Assembly (NCBI GenBank): GCA_031263965.1
Contig: JAISES010000318.1
Coordinates: forward strand, 1 to 12,388
DNA from: Prevotella sp.
Lineage (GTDB): Bacteria; Bacteroidota; Bacteroidia; Bacteroidales; Dysgonomonadaceae
Direction: 5' to 3'
Length of the DNA stretch: 12,388 nt
The notes below the pieces were generated by a model. That model was not told where the DNA came from and did no database searches. It saw nothing but the letters and a program-made list of their open reading frames with translations. Shown here one piece after another: positions 1 through 6,649 of the stretch (its first letter is position 1; every line of letters begins with the position of its first letter). Position numbers and translations under genes: made by a program.

Positions 1-27
1 AGGACAGCAGGGTGTGTGTTTATTACA

Positions 28-61
28 CAAATATAGTGCTAGTCCACATCGTGGTCGCAAA
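28..61 (-). promoter_or_regulatory. Candidate Bacteroidota-type promoter reading left out of the window
   Basis: On the minus strand a TTTG (plus bases 58-61) is followed after 22 bases by TATATTTG (plus 28-35). This fits the known Bacteroidetes sigma-ABfr pattern of TTTG near -33 and TAnnTTTG near -7, with a spacer at the long end. The sequence TATCTTTG (plus 58-65) also fits the -7 box and overlaps the proposed -33. Any transcript would serve a gene to the left of the window. Such short motifs occur by chance in AT-rich DNA. Confidence 0.25.
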
Positions 62-138
62 GATACTTTAAAATTCCTGAAAAATACGCATTGCAGGAGA
101 AAGCGAGAGAACTATTAAATATTTTTAATCTAAAAAGA

Positions 139-286
139 GGATGTATCAAAAGTAAAACTACACTATCAAAGTGTTACCCTCTTTGTCATTCTGAATGCAA
201 TGAAGAATCCCGACTCTCCGGACACGGGATGTTTCACTCCGTTCAACATGACAAAAAGAAAGTGAAAATTACTTTTGACACACCCT
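139..286. repeat. MITE-like palindromic repeat, about 150 bp
   Basis: Bases 139-164 and 261-286 form an imperfect terminal inverted repeat with the shared core TCAAAAGTA/TACTTTTGA. A second nested pair lies inside: TTGTCATTCTGAA near 183-195 against TTCAACATGACAA near 242-254. A third is GAATCCCG against CGGGAT around 205-230. The whole unit could fold as one long hairpin. It has no coding capacity; the short ORFs that cross it follow the symmetry of the repeat. It resembles non-autonomous mobile repeats, but no matching transposase is in the window. Confidence 0.6.
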
Positions 287-463
287 CCTGTAATATTTAA
301 CCCTTTCAGGGTTAATGCTCTGGCATCTAGGATGGAAGCCTGATATACCGCTTTCGCCCCCGCGGAGCTGTATATATTAGCCCAACGGCAACACCTTGGG
401 TAATAGAGCACAACCTCCGGCAGGCGTCCTGTAAGGACAACATAACATCTTTTGTCATGTACT
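286..463. repeat. Composite dispersed repeat (two modules also present near 6.7 kb)
   Basis: Module one is TGTAATATTTAACCCTTTCA and following bases, with a small hairpin at 299-313. It recurs in the same orientation at 6731-6757. Module two, 381-463, begins CCCAACGGCAAC and ends TTTGTCATGTACT. It recurs inverted at 6650-6730 with only scattered mismatches. Because one module is direct and the other inverted, the two loci are assembled from separately moving pieces rather than copied as one block. Confidence 0.65.
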
Positions 464-483
464 TAGAGTGAAGAGTGAAAAAA

Positions 484-535
484 ACTTGTAACTTGTAACT
501 GTCCGCAAGGCGAAGTAACCTGTAACTGTAATTGT
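484..535. repeat. Low-complexity TGTAACT-type repeat
   Basis: Several copies of ACTTGTAACT or CCTGTAACTGT occur around a short GTCCGCAAGGCG segment. There is no open frame of interest. It is similar in style to the heptamer array at 8089-8144. Confidence 0.45.
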
Positions 536-633
536 TAAAGTTTTTTTTACTGTAATAAATAAAGTAAAAACATCTTTTATAGGGTAAATTAAAGCAGGGA
601 TAAAACATATGACATAAAGGCGAACCCTTATAT

Positions 634-664
634 CTAAACTAAACGAAAACTAAACTAAACTAAA
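634..664. repeat. CTAAA short tandem repeat
   Basis: Five CTAAA pentamers occur in the order two, a CGAAAA interruption, then three. The array is about 145 bases upstream of the propeller gene start. Copy-number change here could alter spacing of upstream control sequence, but I see no convincing promoter boxes around it. The rest of 464-807 is AT-rich and holds no gene I can support. Confidence 0.5.
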
Positions 665-807
665 CAGAATATATGGGGAATATAAGTGGTTTTTATTTTG
701 CTGTTTCAAATAATTTGTGTTAAATTAGACTTCGAATAGCAGATACTTGAAGTTGCAAAAGTTTCTGCGCAAATAATTTTTTATGTCGAACCTTAAATTA
801 TGTGCTT

Positions 808-1659
808 ATGAAAACTTTATACATTTTCTTTATCGCATTCGTTTTGATTACGCTAAATGCTTGTGAACAAGACCCATGGGGGCCTCAGGCTGTCTATATT
901 CATAGCCCTGTTGCGTCTCCGGATGGGCGTAAAATAGCATATATTTCTAATCCAGATAATCATAATAGATTCAAAATTTATCTGGTGGATATAGACGGTA
1001 AAAACATCAAATCGCTTGGCGAAGAAATATCATGGACAAACTATATATCATGGTCACCGGACGGAAGCCTGCTTGCCTATAGTGACGGCATATTGACGTT
1101 GCAAGGTGATAAGGTTACTGGTTTCCGCCCGATGAATGTACCTGATAAACGTCTCGATGAACCGGACTGGTCGCCGGATGGCAAAACCATATTGTTTCGT
1201 ACCAATATGGAATTACACTTAACCGATCCGTTTTTTAAAAATATCCGCAAGCTTCCGTTTACAGGCGAGCATCCTAAATGGCATCCTAACGGAAAGGATA
1301 TTATATATACAGAGGACAATAATATATTTGTATCGGATACGCTGATACAAAATAAAGTGCAATTGACCAATACCGGAACCTTGGATATTCCGTTCTTTTA
1401 TCCTTCCTTTTCTCCTGACGGAAAAATGATCGTTTATCAGAATCGTGTGTATGGTGGTCGTTCAACCCAAATGTTTGTGATGAACTCTGATGGTTCAAAT
1501 CCTGTATTGCTGGACGAAGGGTTTAGCCCTGTATGGACACCCGACTCAAAACATATTATTTATGTAAAAAAAGAAGATGGGGATAATTTGTGGAAAATAT
1601 CAATTGAAGACAAAAGCAAAGAAAAATTGACCGAATATACCTATTCAAAATCACACTAA
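808..1659 (+). CDS. TolB-like six-repeat beta-propeller lipoprotein
   Basis: This is a 283-residue exported lipoprotein. The signal peptide ends in a lipobox LNAC with Cys19, followed by E-Q-D, so it is expected to be lipidated and held in the envelope. The mature part has six PD40/WD40-like repeats, each with a core like W-S-P-D-G-(K/S)-x-I-x-Y, near residues 34, 81, 120, 157, 200 and 242. This matches the six-bladed propeller of the TolB C-terminal domain, without the TolB N-terminal domain. A GTG at 802 is in frame, but ATG 808 gives the standard M-K-T leader and is preferred. No Shine-Dalgarno is visible, as is normal for Bacteroidota. The next gene starts 9 bases after its stop, so the two are very likely cotranscribed. 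Propellers of this type usually bind proteins or glycans. Partnership with the downstream protease is inferred from spacing only. Confidence 0.88.
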   Translation: MKTLYIFFIAFVLITLNACEQDPWGPQAVYIHSPVASPDGRKIAYISNPDNHNRFKIYLVDIDGKNIKSLGEEISWTNYISWSPDGSLLAYSDGILTLQGDKVTGFRPMNVPDKRLDEPDWSPDGKTILFRTNMELHLTDPFFKNIRKLPFTGEHPKWHPNGKDIIYTEDNNIFVSDTLIQNKVQLTNTGTLDIPFFYPSFSPDGKMIVYQNRVYGGRSTQMFVMNSDGSNPVLLDEGFSPVWTPDSKHIIYVKKEDGDNLWKISIEDKSKEKLTEYTYSKSH

Positions 1660-1668
1660 ATTTTTACT

Positions 1669-4155
1669 ATGAAAACACATTATTTATTTTTGCTTATTGC
1701 TCTTTGGGCAATAAGTCTTACCTCCTGTCGGCAAAAAGATGACGTTGCAGAAGATGATTCCGACAACTCTACAGTGAGGATAATATTAAGTATCGGAAAA
1801 CAATATGTTACGGATAAATATTTTGAAGCGCCTGTAGATTCGGTTGGGGACCCCGAGTTGCGAACTATTTTGTCGGATAATAATATACAAGGATTGGTTG
1901 CTTTGTTTAAGAACAGGTACGACGGCGAAGGACTGTTGAAACCGGAAATAGATGACGACTCGAATGAACATTGGATCGTCATACATGCCGAAGGCAGGCA
2001 GAGGGCAGAATGTCTGGTAAACTCACTGGCTAAAGCCGGAGCAGTCTGGTCTGTTTACATTGAAGACTTGAAGCTGATATCTACTTCCCTAAACTCTTAT
2101 CCTTTTAATTTTATGGACCAGTGGCACTTGACAAGAATCGATGGTATAAATATAGCAGAAGCCTGGAATATAAACAAAGGGCGCAACGATGTTATTGTAG
2201 CCGTATGCGATGGCGGCGTAGACTATACCCATCCCAACCTCGACCCGGGCAACCGGAGCAGAGTTATACAGGGATATGATACCGGAGACAATGATAACAA
2301 CCCGATGGACGACCTGTCCAAAGGCGATTTTGCAGGGCATGGAACCCATATAGCAGGTATAATCGGCGCTAATCCGACAGCAAAAAATAATATTTCCGGC
2401 GTTATGCAAAATTGCAAGATAATGCCGGTGAAGATGGTCGGATCAGGCGGTATAAAAGTGCCTTTTACCAATAATTATATCTGGGATTTTTCAACAACCG
2501 CTTTTCCCGGTGATGTAGCCGATGCCATCGATTATGCCATCAACAATGGGGCACACATTATTAACTTAAGCTATGGCTTTGCCGTTCCGGATATTCCTTT
2601 GGCTGATATTCTTCTTAAGGTAGTCCCTCTCAGGCAGGCTATAGACAGGGCCTATTACGATAAGAATGTGGTTGTAGTAGCCTCTATGGGAAACGACGGG
2701 CCCAATAATACAAGGCCTTACTTTCCGGCCATGTACCATGGCGTAATTGCGGTGGGGAATACGGATAATCTCAAGAAAAGGTATCAAAGCTCCAGCGTAG
2801 GATCGCATATAAGCGTTTCAGCTCCCGGAACGAATATATTATCTACGGTAAGGGGGCCAAAAGACACTATCGGATATAAAACCGGCACTTCTATGGCTTC
2901 ACCTGTAGTGGCAGGATTGGCGGGTCTTATTATATCGCAAAGCAAAGACCGCAACCTGAATCTGACAAACGATGATGTGCGGAGGATAATGGAGCTTACT
3001 GCAGATGATGTATTATCTGAGTCTGGATTTGGATTTGGATTTGGATTTGACAGAGAAACAGGGCATGGTATAGTAAATGCATATAAGGCTTTGTCTTTAA
3101 TTAAAGAGCCGAACAGAGTTGTTCATGGTGAAATTAAGGGTGGAACTAGAACGAAGGTTCAAACAATTAGCAAATGGATACTTTCCGGAAGTTCTCCGTG
3201 GGTAGCAATTGCGGGAGGAGTATATCCAATTGTCGAACAATATGAGATGAAAGCGCATGTTACATTTCCTCAGGAATTTATAGTTCCCCCTACTGTTTGG
3301 ATGAGAAGCAAGGAAAGTGCATCTATGAGTTTCGCTAACCCAAATGATGGCTATCCTTTTGTAGAAATCACGAATGTAACGACCAAGGGTTTTGATGTGC
3401 GTTACGCTATTTATTTTGCCCAATATGATATGCAGGGACGATCCATAGCCAAATGGATACCATGGACAGAAGATAAAGTGAAAATAGCCTATACGGCAGT
3501 GGGTGTTCTGCCACCTACAATCGAAACGAGTCAGACAATGGCCTGTAATACTTATACGTTAAAGGACCTTATTCAAGGGACTACGATCAACTGGCAATCC
3601 ACTTCTACCATGACTCTCGTTTCCGGTCAAGGAACTCCAACGGCTACTTATCAGTCGTCAAGTAATAGTTATAATACAGTTAAGGCTACAATTACATATA
3701 ATGGAAACAGTTATACTGTGGAAAGTTCGCAAGTTTGGGTAGGAGCACCAGCTACTCCCGATATTCAAAATAGTTCGGAGTTGGATCCTGCCTATACGGC
3801 AAATACACTTTATAATTTTTCAGTCTCGAAGAACCTTGGAGATATCGTTAATTGGCGAGTTGAAGGGAATGCTCAGCTTATTGGTAAATCAGATGGAGAA
3901 TACTATTCATCTTTATCTATAAAGACCGGCAAATTATCGCTAAGGGACGAATATTCAATCTTCAGGATATATGCTACTTCTCAGAATAAGTGTGGGGCAT
4001 CACTTGAGGTAGAAAAAGAAATTTATTTCTATCCCATTGGTTCTGGAAGTATTCAAGTTAACTTGAAATCTGCTACCGTTGTTTCTGCCTCCACCTTCGC
4101 TCCTGTCACCGTCAAGGTGTACGTACAACTTCAATACGGGTACGCTGATGTATAG
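1669..4155 (+). CDS. S8 family (subtilisin-like) serine protease, exported, C-terminally frameshifted
   Basis: This 828-residue secreted peptidase has a signal peptide with lipobox LTSC (Cys20). Residues about 29-150 form a propeptide-like region. The subtilase domain spans about 165-475. The catalytic triad is complete: Asp181 in CDGGVD, His224 in GHGTH and Ser408 in GTSMASP, with oxyanion Asn342 in MGNDG. After the protease domain come roughly 340 residues of Ser/Thr-rich beta-sandwich-like sequence, suggesting Ig/PKD-type modules for substrate or surface binding. The frame ends at 4155 after ten residues that look unlike the family. The proper C-terminus continues in another frame at 4124-4279. 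Removing one copy of the GTAC duplication at 4119-4126 would give one 868-residue protein. The protease core is intact, so activity may persist, but localisation could be altered. It lies 9 bases behind the propeller lipoprotein gene. Confidence 0.9.
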   Translation: MKTHYLFLLIALWAISLTSCRQKDDVAEDDSDNSTVRIILSIGKQYVTDKYFEAPVDSVGDPELRTILSDNNIQGLVALFKNRYDGEGLLKPEIDDDSNEHWIVIHAEGRQRAECLVNSLAKAGAVWSVYIEDLKLISTSLNSYPFNFMDQWHLTRIDGINIAEAWNINKGRNDVIVAVCDGGVDYTHPNLDPGNRSRVIQGYDTGDNDNNPMDDLSKGDFAGHGTHIAGIIGANPTAKNNISGVMQNCKIMPVKMVGSGGIKVPFTNNYIWDFSTTAFPGDVADAIDYAINNGAHIINLSYGFAVPDIPLADILLKVVPLRQAIDRAYYDKNVVVVASMGNDGPNNTRPYFPAMYHGVIAVGNTDNLKKRYQSSSVGSHISVSAPGTNILSTVRGPKDTIGYKTGTSMASPVVAGLAGLIISQSKDRNLNLTNDDVRRIMELTADDVLSESGFGFGFGFDRETGHGIVNAYKALSLIKEPNRVVHGEIKGGTRTKVQTISKWILSGSSPWVAIAGGVYPIVEQYEMKAHVTFPQEFIVPPTVWMRSKESASMSFANPNDGYPFVEITNVTTKGFDVRYAIYFAQYDMQGRSIAKWIPWTEDKVKIAYTAVGVLPPTIETSQTMACNTYTLKDLIQGTTINWQSTSTMTLVSGQGTPTATYQSSSNSYNTVKATITYNGNSYTVESSQVWVGAPATPDIQNSSELDPAYTANTLYNFSVSKNLGDIVNWRVEGNAQLIGKSDGEYYSSLSIKTGKLSLRDEYSIFRIYATSQNKCGASLEVEKEIYFYPIGSGSIQVNLKSATVVSASTFAPVTVKVYVQLQYGYADV
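3025..3048 (+). repeat. In-frame GGATTT x4 microsatellite in the protease
   Basis: There are four perfect GGATTT hexamers encoding (Gly-Phe)4, residues 453-460 of the subtilase. They lie just before D-R-E-T-G-H-G-I-V-N-A, the conserved last helix region of S8 domains. Because the unit is six bases, gain or loss of copies keeps the frame and would only change loop length. Confidence 0.9.
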
Positions 4156-4279
4156 CGAGAAGAATGTAATCGACTTCAATATTCAGAATACTACGCTCAA
4201 AGACGGTATCTACGTTGTAGTCACCACCGACCAAAACGGTGAAACCAAGAGTGAAAAAGTAATAAAGACAAGGAACTAA
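4124..4279 (+). pseudogene. Detached C-terminal secretion/sorting-like domain of the protease
   Basis: The second plus-strand frame directly continues the upstream protein: V-K-V-Y, then N-F-N-T-G-T-L-M-Y-S-E-K and about 35 more residues. It contains L-K-D-G-I-Y-V-V-V and ends with E-K-V-I-K-T-R-N. This pattern (V-x-V-Y-N, G-x-L-x-Y, G-I-Y-x-V, terminal K-V-I-K) is that of the roughly 80-residue beta-sandwich domains at the end of type IX secretion cargo in Bacteroidota, with the first strands still in the upstream frame. The frame change lies at tandem GTAC GTAC (4119-4126). There is no independent start codon in a sensible place, so it is read as the broken tail of the protease. A terminator follows 15 bases after its stop, which supports this stop as the original gene end. 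Confidence 0.72.
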
Positions 4280-4293
4280 GAATAAGAGCAAGA

Positions 4294-4318
4294 CCACGGA
4301 AACTTTCCGTGGTTTTTT
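4294..4318 (+). terminator. Rho-independent terminator after the protease gene
   Basis: A perfect 8-bp stem CCACGGAA/TTCCGTGG with a 3-base loop is followed directly by six T. It sits 15 bases after the TAA at 4277-4279 and closes the propeller-protease transcription unit. Confidence 0.9.
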
Positions 4319-4340
4319 CCCCTCACCCTTTTCCCGTCAA

Positions 4341-4364
4341 ATTATCTATAAATACTTAGATAAT
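4341..4364. promoter_or_regulatory. Perfect inverted repeat just upstream of the tail-chaperone gene
   Basis: ATTATCTA (4341-4348) and TAGATAAT (4357-4364) form an 8-bp perfect dyad with an 8-base spacer, ending 10 bases before the ATG at 4375. It could be an operator or a 5' leader hairpin. It is AT-rich with no T-run, so it is unlikely to be a terminator. Its function is unknown. Confidence 0.35.
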
Positions 4365-4374
4365 TTTAGAATAT

Positions 4375-5067
4375 ATGATAAAACTTGAATTTGAGAACAT
4401 GTCGCTGGTTATTCCCGAAGGCTGGCACGAGGTAAAACTGGCTGATTATGAGAGGTGGAACACGCAGAAACCCGAAACCAAGCAGGAGTATGTCCGCTTT
4501 GTGGCCGATGTGTGCAATGTAGAAGCCAGTGTGCTGCTCGAAGCTCCGGCAAAGGTATTCGACATTATTACCGGGACTATCCGTTTCGTTTTCGACTCGG
4601 AGCCTGAACCGTCCAACAGGGTGAACATCGGCGGTAAAGACTATTTTGTATCCTTCTCGGACAAGCTGACTTTGGGCGAATGGGTAGATATTGAGAGCGT
4701 TATCGGCAGCGAAAGCACAGGCAAATTGTCCGAAATGCTCGCTATTCTGTGCCGTCCTGCCGGTGAAAAGTACAATTCCGACCTGGCCGGAGAACGACAA
4801 GCGATGTTTCGCAACCTGACCTGTGACAAGGTATTGCCGCTGATAGGTTTTTTTTTACTCAAAAAGAAAAGATCCGACGAGATTTTGAACCACTATTCAA
4901 CGGTGGCGGATCAGGCAAACCGGTTTCTAAGGGATACCGGGACTTTTGTAATAAATGGGGGTGGTATAAAACTATTGCCGATCTGGCAGAGGATAAGATA
5001 CATTTATTTGGTACGATCACTGAAAAAACAGTTGTCGAAGTTTTCGGATTCCTCCTTTACCGCATAG
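4375..5067 (+). CDS. Phage tail assembly chaperone-like protein, zero-frame product
   Basis: This 230-residue protein starts at ATG 4375. It begins with a beta-rich segment (I-K-L-E-F, V-I-P-E-G-W-H-E-V). It contains T-L-G-E-W-V-D-I-E near residues 99-107 and L-A-I-L-C-R-P-A near 122-129. I recognise this layout from proteins placed between tail tube and tape measure in Bacteroidota phages. The assignment rests on pattern memory, not a search. Such chaperones bind the tape-measure protein during tail assembly. The last ~70 residues of this frame, from about residue 161, look poor: they are rich in ATA, AGG, AGA, CGA and CTA codons and end with S-K-F-S-D-S-S-F-T-A. The other frame over the same bases looks better, so the zero-frame tail may be a short-form end or not native. 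No tape-measure gene follows; the next gene is on the opposite strand. Confidence 0.65.
   Translation: MIKLEFENMSLVIPEGWHEVKLADYERWNTQKPETKQEYVRFVADVCNVEASVLLEAPAKVFDIITGTIRFVFDSEPEPSNRVNIGGKDYFVSFSDKLTLGEWVDIESVIGSESTGKLSEMLAILCRPAGEKYNSDLAGERQAMFRNLTCDKVLPLIGFFLLKKKRSDEILNHYSTVADQANRFLRDTGTFVINGGGIKLLPIWQRIRYIYLVRSLKKQLSKFSDSSFTA
4848..4856 (+). promoter_or_regulatory. Candidate -1 slippery site, run of nine T
   Basis: Read in the zero frame the site is GGT TTT TTT TTA. Bases 4848-4854 are T-TTT-TTT in the X-XXY-YYZ register required for -1 slippage. The upstream limit for any switch is the TGA at 4824-4826 in the -1 frame, only 22 bases before the run, so the run is in the permitted window. 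I did not find a clear strong stem-loop or pseudoknot 5-9 bases downstream. The following bases are A-rich (CAAAAAGAAAAG). Confidence 0.5.
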
Positions 5068-5123
5068 ACAAGTCGCGGGCCGAAGAAGACCAGTACAAGT
5101 TTGAAAAACAGATACGGAGGTAA
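4848..5123 (+). CDS. -1 frame extension of the tail chaperone (gpT-like)
   Basis: The frame one base back is open from 4827 to the TAA at 5121-5123, overlapping the end of the zero frame. It encodes a well-formed protein segment with Y-R-D-F-C-N-K-W-G-W-Y-K-T-I-A-D-L, then E-K-T-V-V-E-V-F-G-F-L-L-Y-R-I-D-K and a charged end E-K-Q-I-R-R. No start codon suits a separate gene, so it is read as the C-terminal part of a fusion. A -1 step at the T-run gives 249 residues: about 160 zero-frame residues plus 89 from here. This matches the known G/G-T organisation of long-tailed phages, where a rare frameshift adds the tape-measure-binding T part. A one-base loss from a T10 run in an originally single frame gives the same picture. 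Confidence 0.6.
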   Translation, partial: FFFTQKEKIRRDFEPLFNGGGSGKPVSKGYRDFCNKWGWYKTIADLAEDKIHLFGTITEKTVVEVFGFLLYRIDKSRAEEDQYKFEKQIRR

Positions 5124-5130
5124 TATATTA

Positions 5131-5203
5131 ATTTGAAAATGAGCAAATTAGCAAATTGTTTTGTCGCTTTGCGCAATCATCAAATCTGCTCATTTTCAAA
5201 TTT
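5131..5203. terminator. Inverted repeat between convergent genes, possible bidirectional terminator
   Basis: ATTTGAAAATGAGCA (5131-5145) pairs perfectly with TGCTCATTTTCAAAT (5187-5201) around a 41-base loop that itself contains TTGCGCAA. It lies in the 85-base gap between the plus-strand chaperone (ends 5123) and the minus-strand transglutaminase gene (ends 5209). The right half, 5164-5203, is also a dispersed repeat, similar to 8165-8205. The stem is AT-rich and the loop long, so termination is plausible rather than shown. Confidence 0.45.
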
Positions 5204-5208
5204 GCTAA

Positions 5209-6393
5209 TTAATATTCCTCCCAAAACAGCTTGTCGTTGGTCGTAATATAATCGTTCCTTACAGGATCGGGCGTGTAACCCGCAGGATATAAATTGAGAT
5301 ACCCGCCGGTTGTTCCGGCTGTCTCTACATTATACCCGTTATGTAAAGGAGATGTCAGCCAGTAAAGGTTTTTAGCCATATACGAGTCCAGATAGTATTC
5401 CTTTGTCTGCTTGTTTTGATTGTTCCAGTTGGCATCTTCGTTCAGTACTAACGGCTTGTCGGCGCGCAGGCGTTCCCTTACTTCGGCTATACCGAGCAGG
5501 TTACCCTTTTCGTCGCTCACATAGGCGTTGAATGTAGGATCCATCCACAACCATTTGTTCAGCGTTTTGGAATATACGGCGTTGATAACATGGCAATCGA
5601 AAATATATTCTTTAGGCATGCAAGTGATAAACCTCGATTTGAAACCCATTGCCAGATAGCATTCGTTAAGCATTGTTGCCATCATACGGCAGTTTACTCC
5701 ACGGTTTTCGGCATCGCATACTTTCACTATATCGATTGCGTTTTTCGAAGACGGGTTAGTGGAACTTCCATCATGTCTGACGCGGTTGTGAACCCACGTC
5801 ATCAGGTTTTTTATCTGCGATATTTCATCACCCTTGCCTGCAATGCTGTCGAGGTTGAAGTATTGGCGGATACGTACCAGATTCGGGTCGGAAGCCTCGA
5901 GGTATGTGAACAGGATTTCTTCTTTGGGTAAGTCGTTGCTATAGCCGGATGCATCTTTTAACACTTCTGTAAAATCCCCGATCTTTTTCAGTTTCAGCAT
6001 CACGTCTTCGAATCGTTTTTCGTTCCGGATGTTATCCAGGTCGGAATCCTGAAGCGTATGCCCGTAGTCATTCCATTTGTACTCAAAGGCTTTTTCGAAG
6101 TTGTCCAGAGCTTTTTCTTTATTATTCAAAAGGCTGTAACTGCAAGCCTTATTATAATAAACCAAACCGAGGAAAGGAGAAATTGTTTCTTTGTCCTTAT
6201 CCGGCAGATGGTTGTAATAGCTGATTAACGAGTCGTACAGAACAATGGCTTTTTTATAATCCTTATCCCCTGCGGCAGAACTTGCGGCATTATATAGTTT
6301 TTGCAGATCAACCAGAGGTGTATTGCCGGAAGTTTGTGAAAATGCCAACAGGCTGAACAGTGAAATAATCAGAAGGCTAGCTATTTTTTTCAT
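5209..6393 (-). CDS. Secreted TPR / transglutaminase-like domain protein
   Basis: This is a 394-residue protein with a Sec signal peptide (M-K-K-I then hydrophobic residues to about 18, cleavage near L-A-F-S-Q) and no lipobox, so it is probably periplasmic or released. Residues about 30-135 are helical with TPR character: D-Y-K-K-A-I-V-L-Y-D-S-L, then Y-Y-N-K-A-C-S-Y-S-L and K-E-K-A-L-D-N-F-E-K-A-F. Residues about 195-290 are a transglutaminase-like cysteine-protease fold with the expected triad: Cys235 in G-V-N-C-R-M-M, His268 in D-C-H-V-I-N-A-V, and Asp285 in W-L-W-M-D-P-T-F. In bacteria this fold includes proteases, amidases and inactive binding versions; the specific substrate cannot be told. 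The C-terminal 100 residues carry aromatic-rich sequence with no recognised domain. It is convergent with the chaperone gene and preceded by a repeat cluster, so it appears to be a single-gene unit. Confidence 0.88.
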   Translation of the reverse strand: MKKIASLLIISLFSLLAFSQTSGNTPLVDLQKLYNAASSAAGDKDYKKAIVLYDSLISYYNHLPDKDKETISPFLGLVYYNKACSYSLLNNKEKALDNFEKAFEYKWNDYGHTLQDSDLDNIRNEKRFEDVMLKLKKIGDFTEVLKDASGYSNDLPKEEILFTYLEASDPNLVRIRQYFNLDSIAGKGDEISQIKNLMTWVHNRVRHDGSSTNPSSKNAIDIVKVCDAENRGVNCRMMATMLNECYLAMGFKSRFITCMPKEYIFDCHVINAVYSKTLNKWLWMDPTFNAYVSDEKGNLLGIAEVRERLRADKPLVLNEDANWNNQNKQTKEYYLDSYMAKNLYWLTSPLHNGYNVETAGTTGGYLNLYPAGYTPDPVRNDYITTNDKLFWEEY

Positions 6394-6498
6394 AACGTCA
6401 CTTTTTTTAATGTCTAATAATTATATGACGTATCAACTCAGAAATTGTTACATCATTTTGTAAATAAATTCTTTGTACTCTCTGATTGTTTTTATTCC

Positions 6499-6583
6499 CG
6501 TCATTGCGAGCGAAACGTAGTGTAGCGAAGAAATCCATAAAATGCGCATCTGGATTGCTTCGCCTTTCAGGTTCGCAATGACG
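6499..6583. repeat. CGTCATTGCGA palindromic repeat, full copy 1
   Basis: The terminal arms CGTCATTGCGA and TCGCAATGACG are perfect 11-bp inverses. Inside, CGAAGAAATCC faces GGATTGCTTCG with one mismatch, so the unit folds as a long hairpin. It is the same family as 9976-10050, and a half copy lies at 11981-12011. It is about 105 bases upstream of the transglutaminase gene start, outside any gene. Confidence 0.8.
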
Positions 6584-6623
6584 AAACTCTAGGCCGTTGC
6601 TCTTGCAGAATTTGATGAAGATT
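6577..6623 (+). repeat. 47-bp direct repeat, copy 1
   Basis: The sequence from AATGACGAAACTCTAGGC through TCTTGCAGAATTTGATGAAG and ATT is repeated with two C/T differences at 6974-7020, offset by 397 bases. The bases just after copy 1 (6624-6650, TGCTATAAAATTC and CAGTTTCTGAGTAC) resemble, inverted, one arm of the palindrome at 11870-11892. Confidence 0.75.
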
Positions 6624-6649
6624 TGCTATAAAATTCAAGCAGTTTCTGA

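Noticed and set aside
91..300. Short plus-strand ORF of 69 codons, with a minus-strand partner over 166-411
   Set aside because: Both lie on the palindromic repeat 139-286 and contain translated repeat motifs; there is no family signal or start context.
802..807. GTG at 802 as start of the propeller lipoprotein
   Set aside because: ATG at 808 gives a standard lipoprotein leader with lysine at position 2; the GTG adds only two residues.
4366..4800. Minus-strand ORF of 144 codons opposite the tail chaperone
   Set aside because: It is a shadow of the chaperone frame; the plus frame shows clear family patterns and starts after a terminator and dyad.
4956..4962. TGGGGGT as the chaperone frameshift site
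   Set aside because: It is not an X-XXY-YYZ heptamer, and the -1 frame already looks coding upstream of it (Y-R-D-F-C-N-K), so the switch should be earlier, at the T-run.
5590..5931. Plus-strand ORF of 113 codons within the transglutaminase gene
   Set aside because: It lies opposite the catalytic domain with its complete Cys-His-Asp set; no protein pattern is seen in the plus frame.
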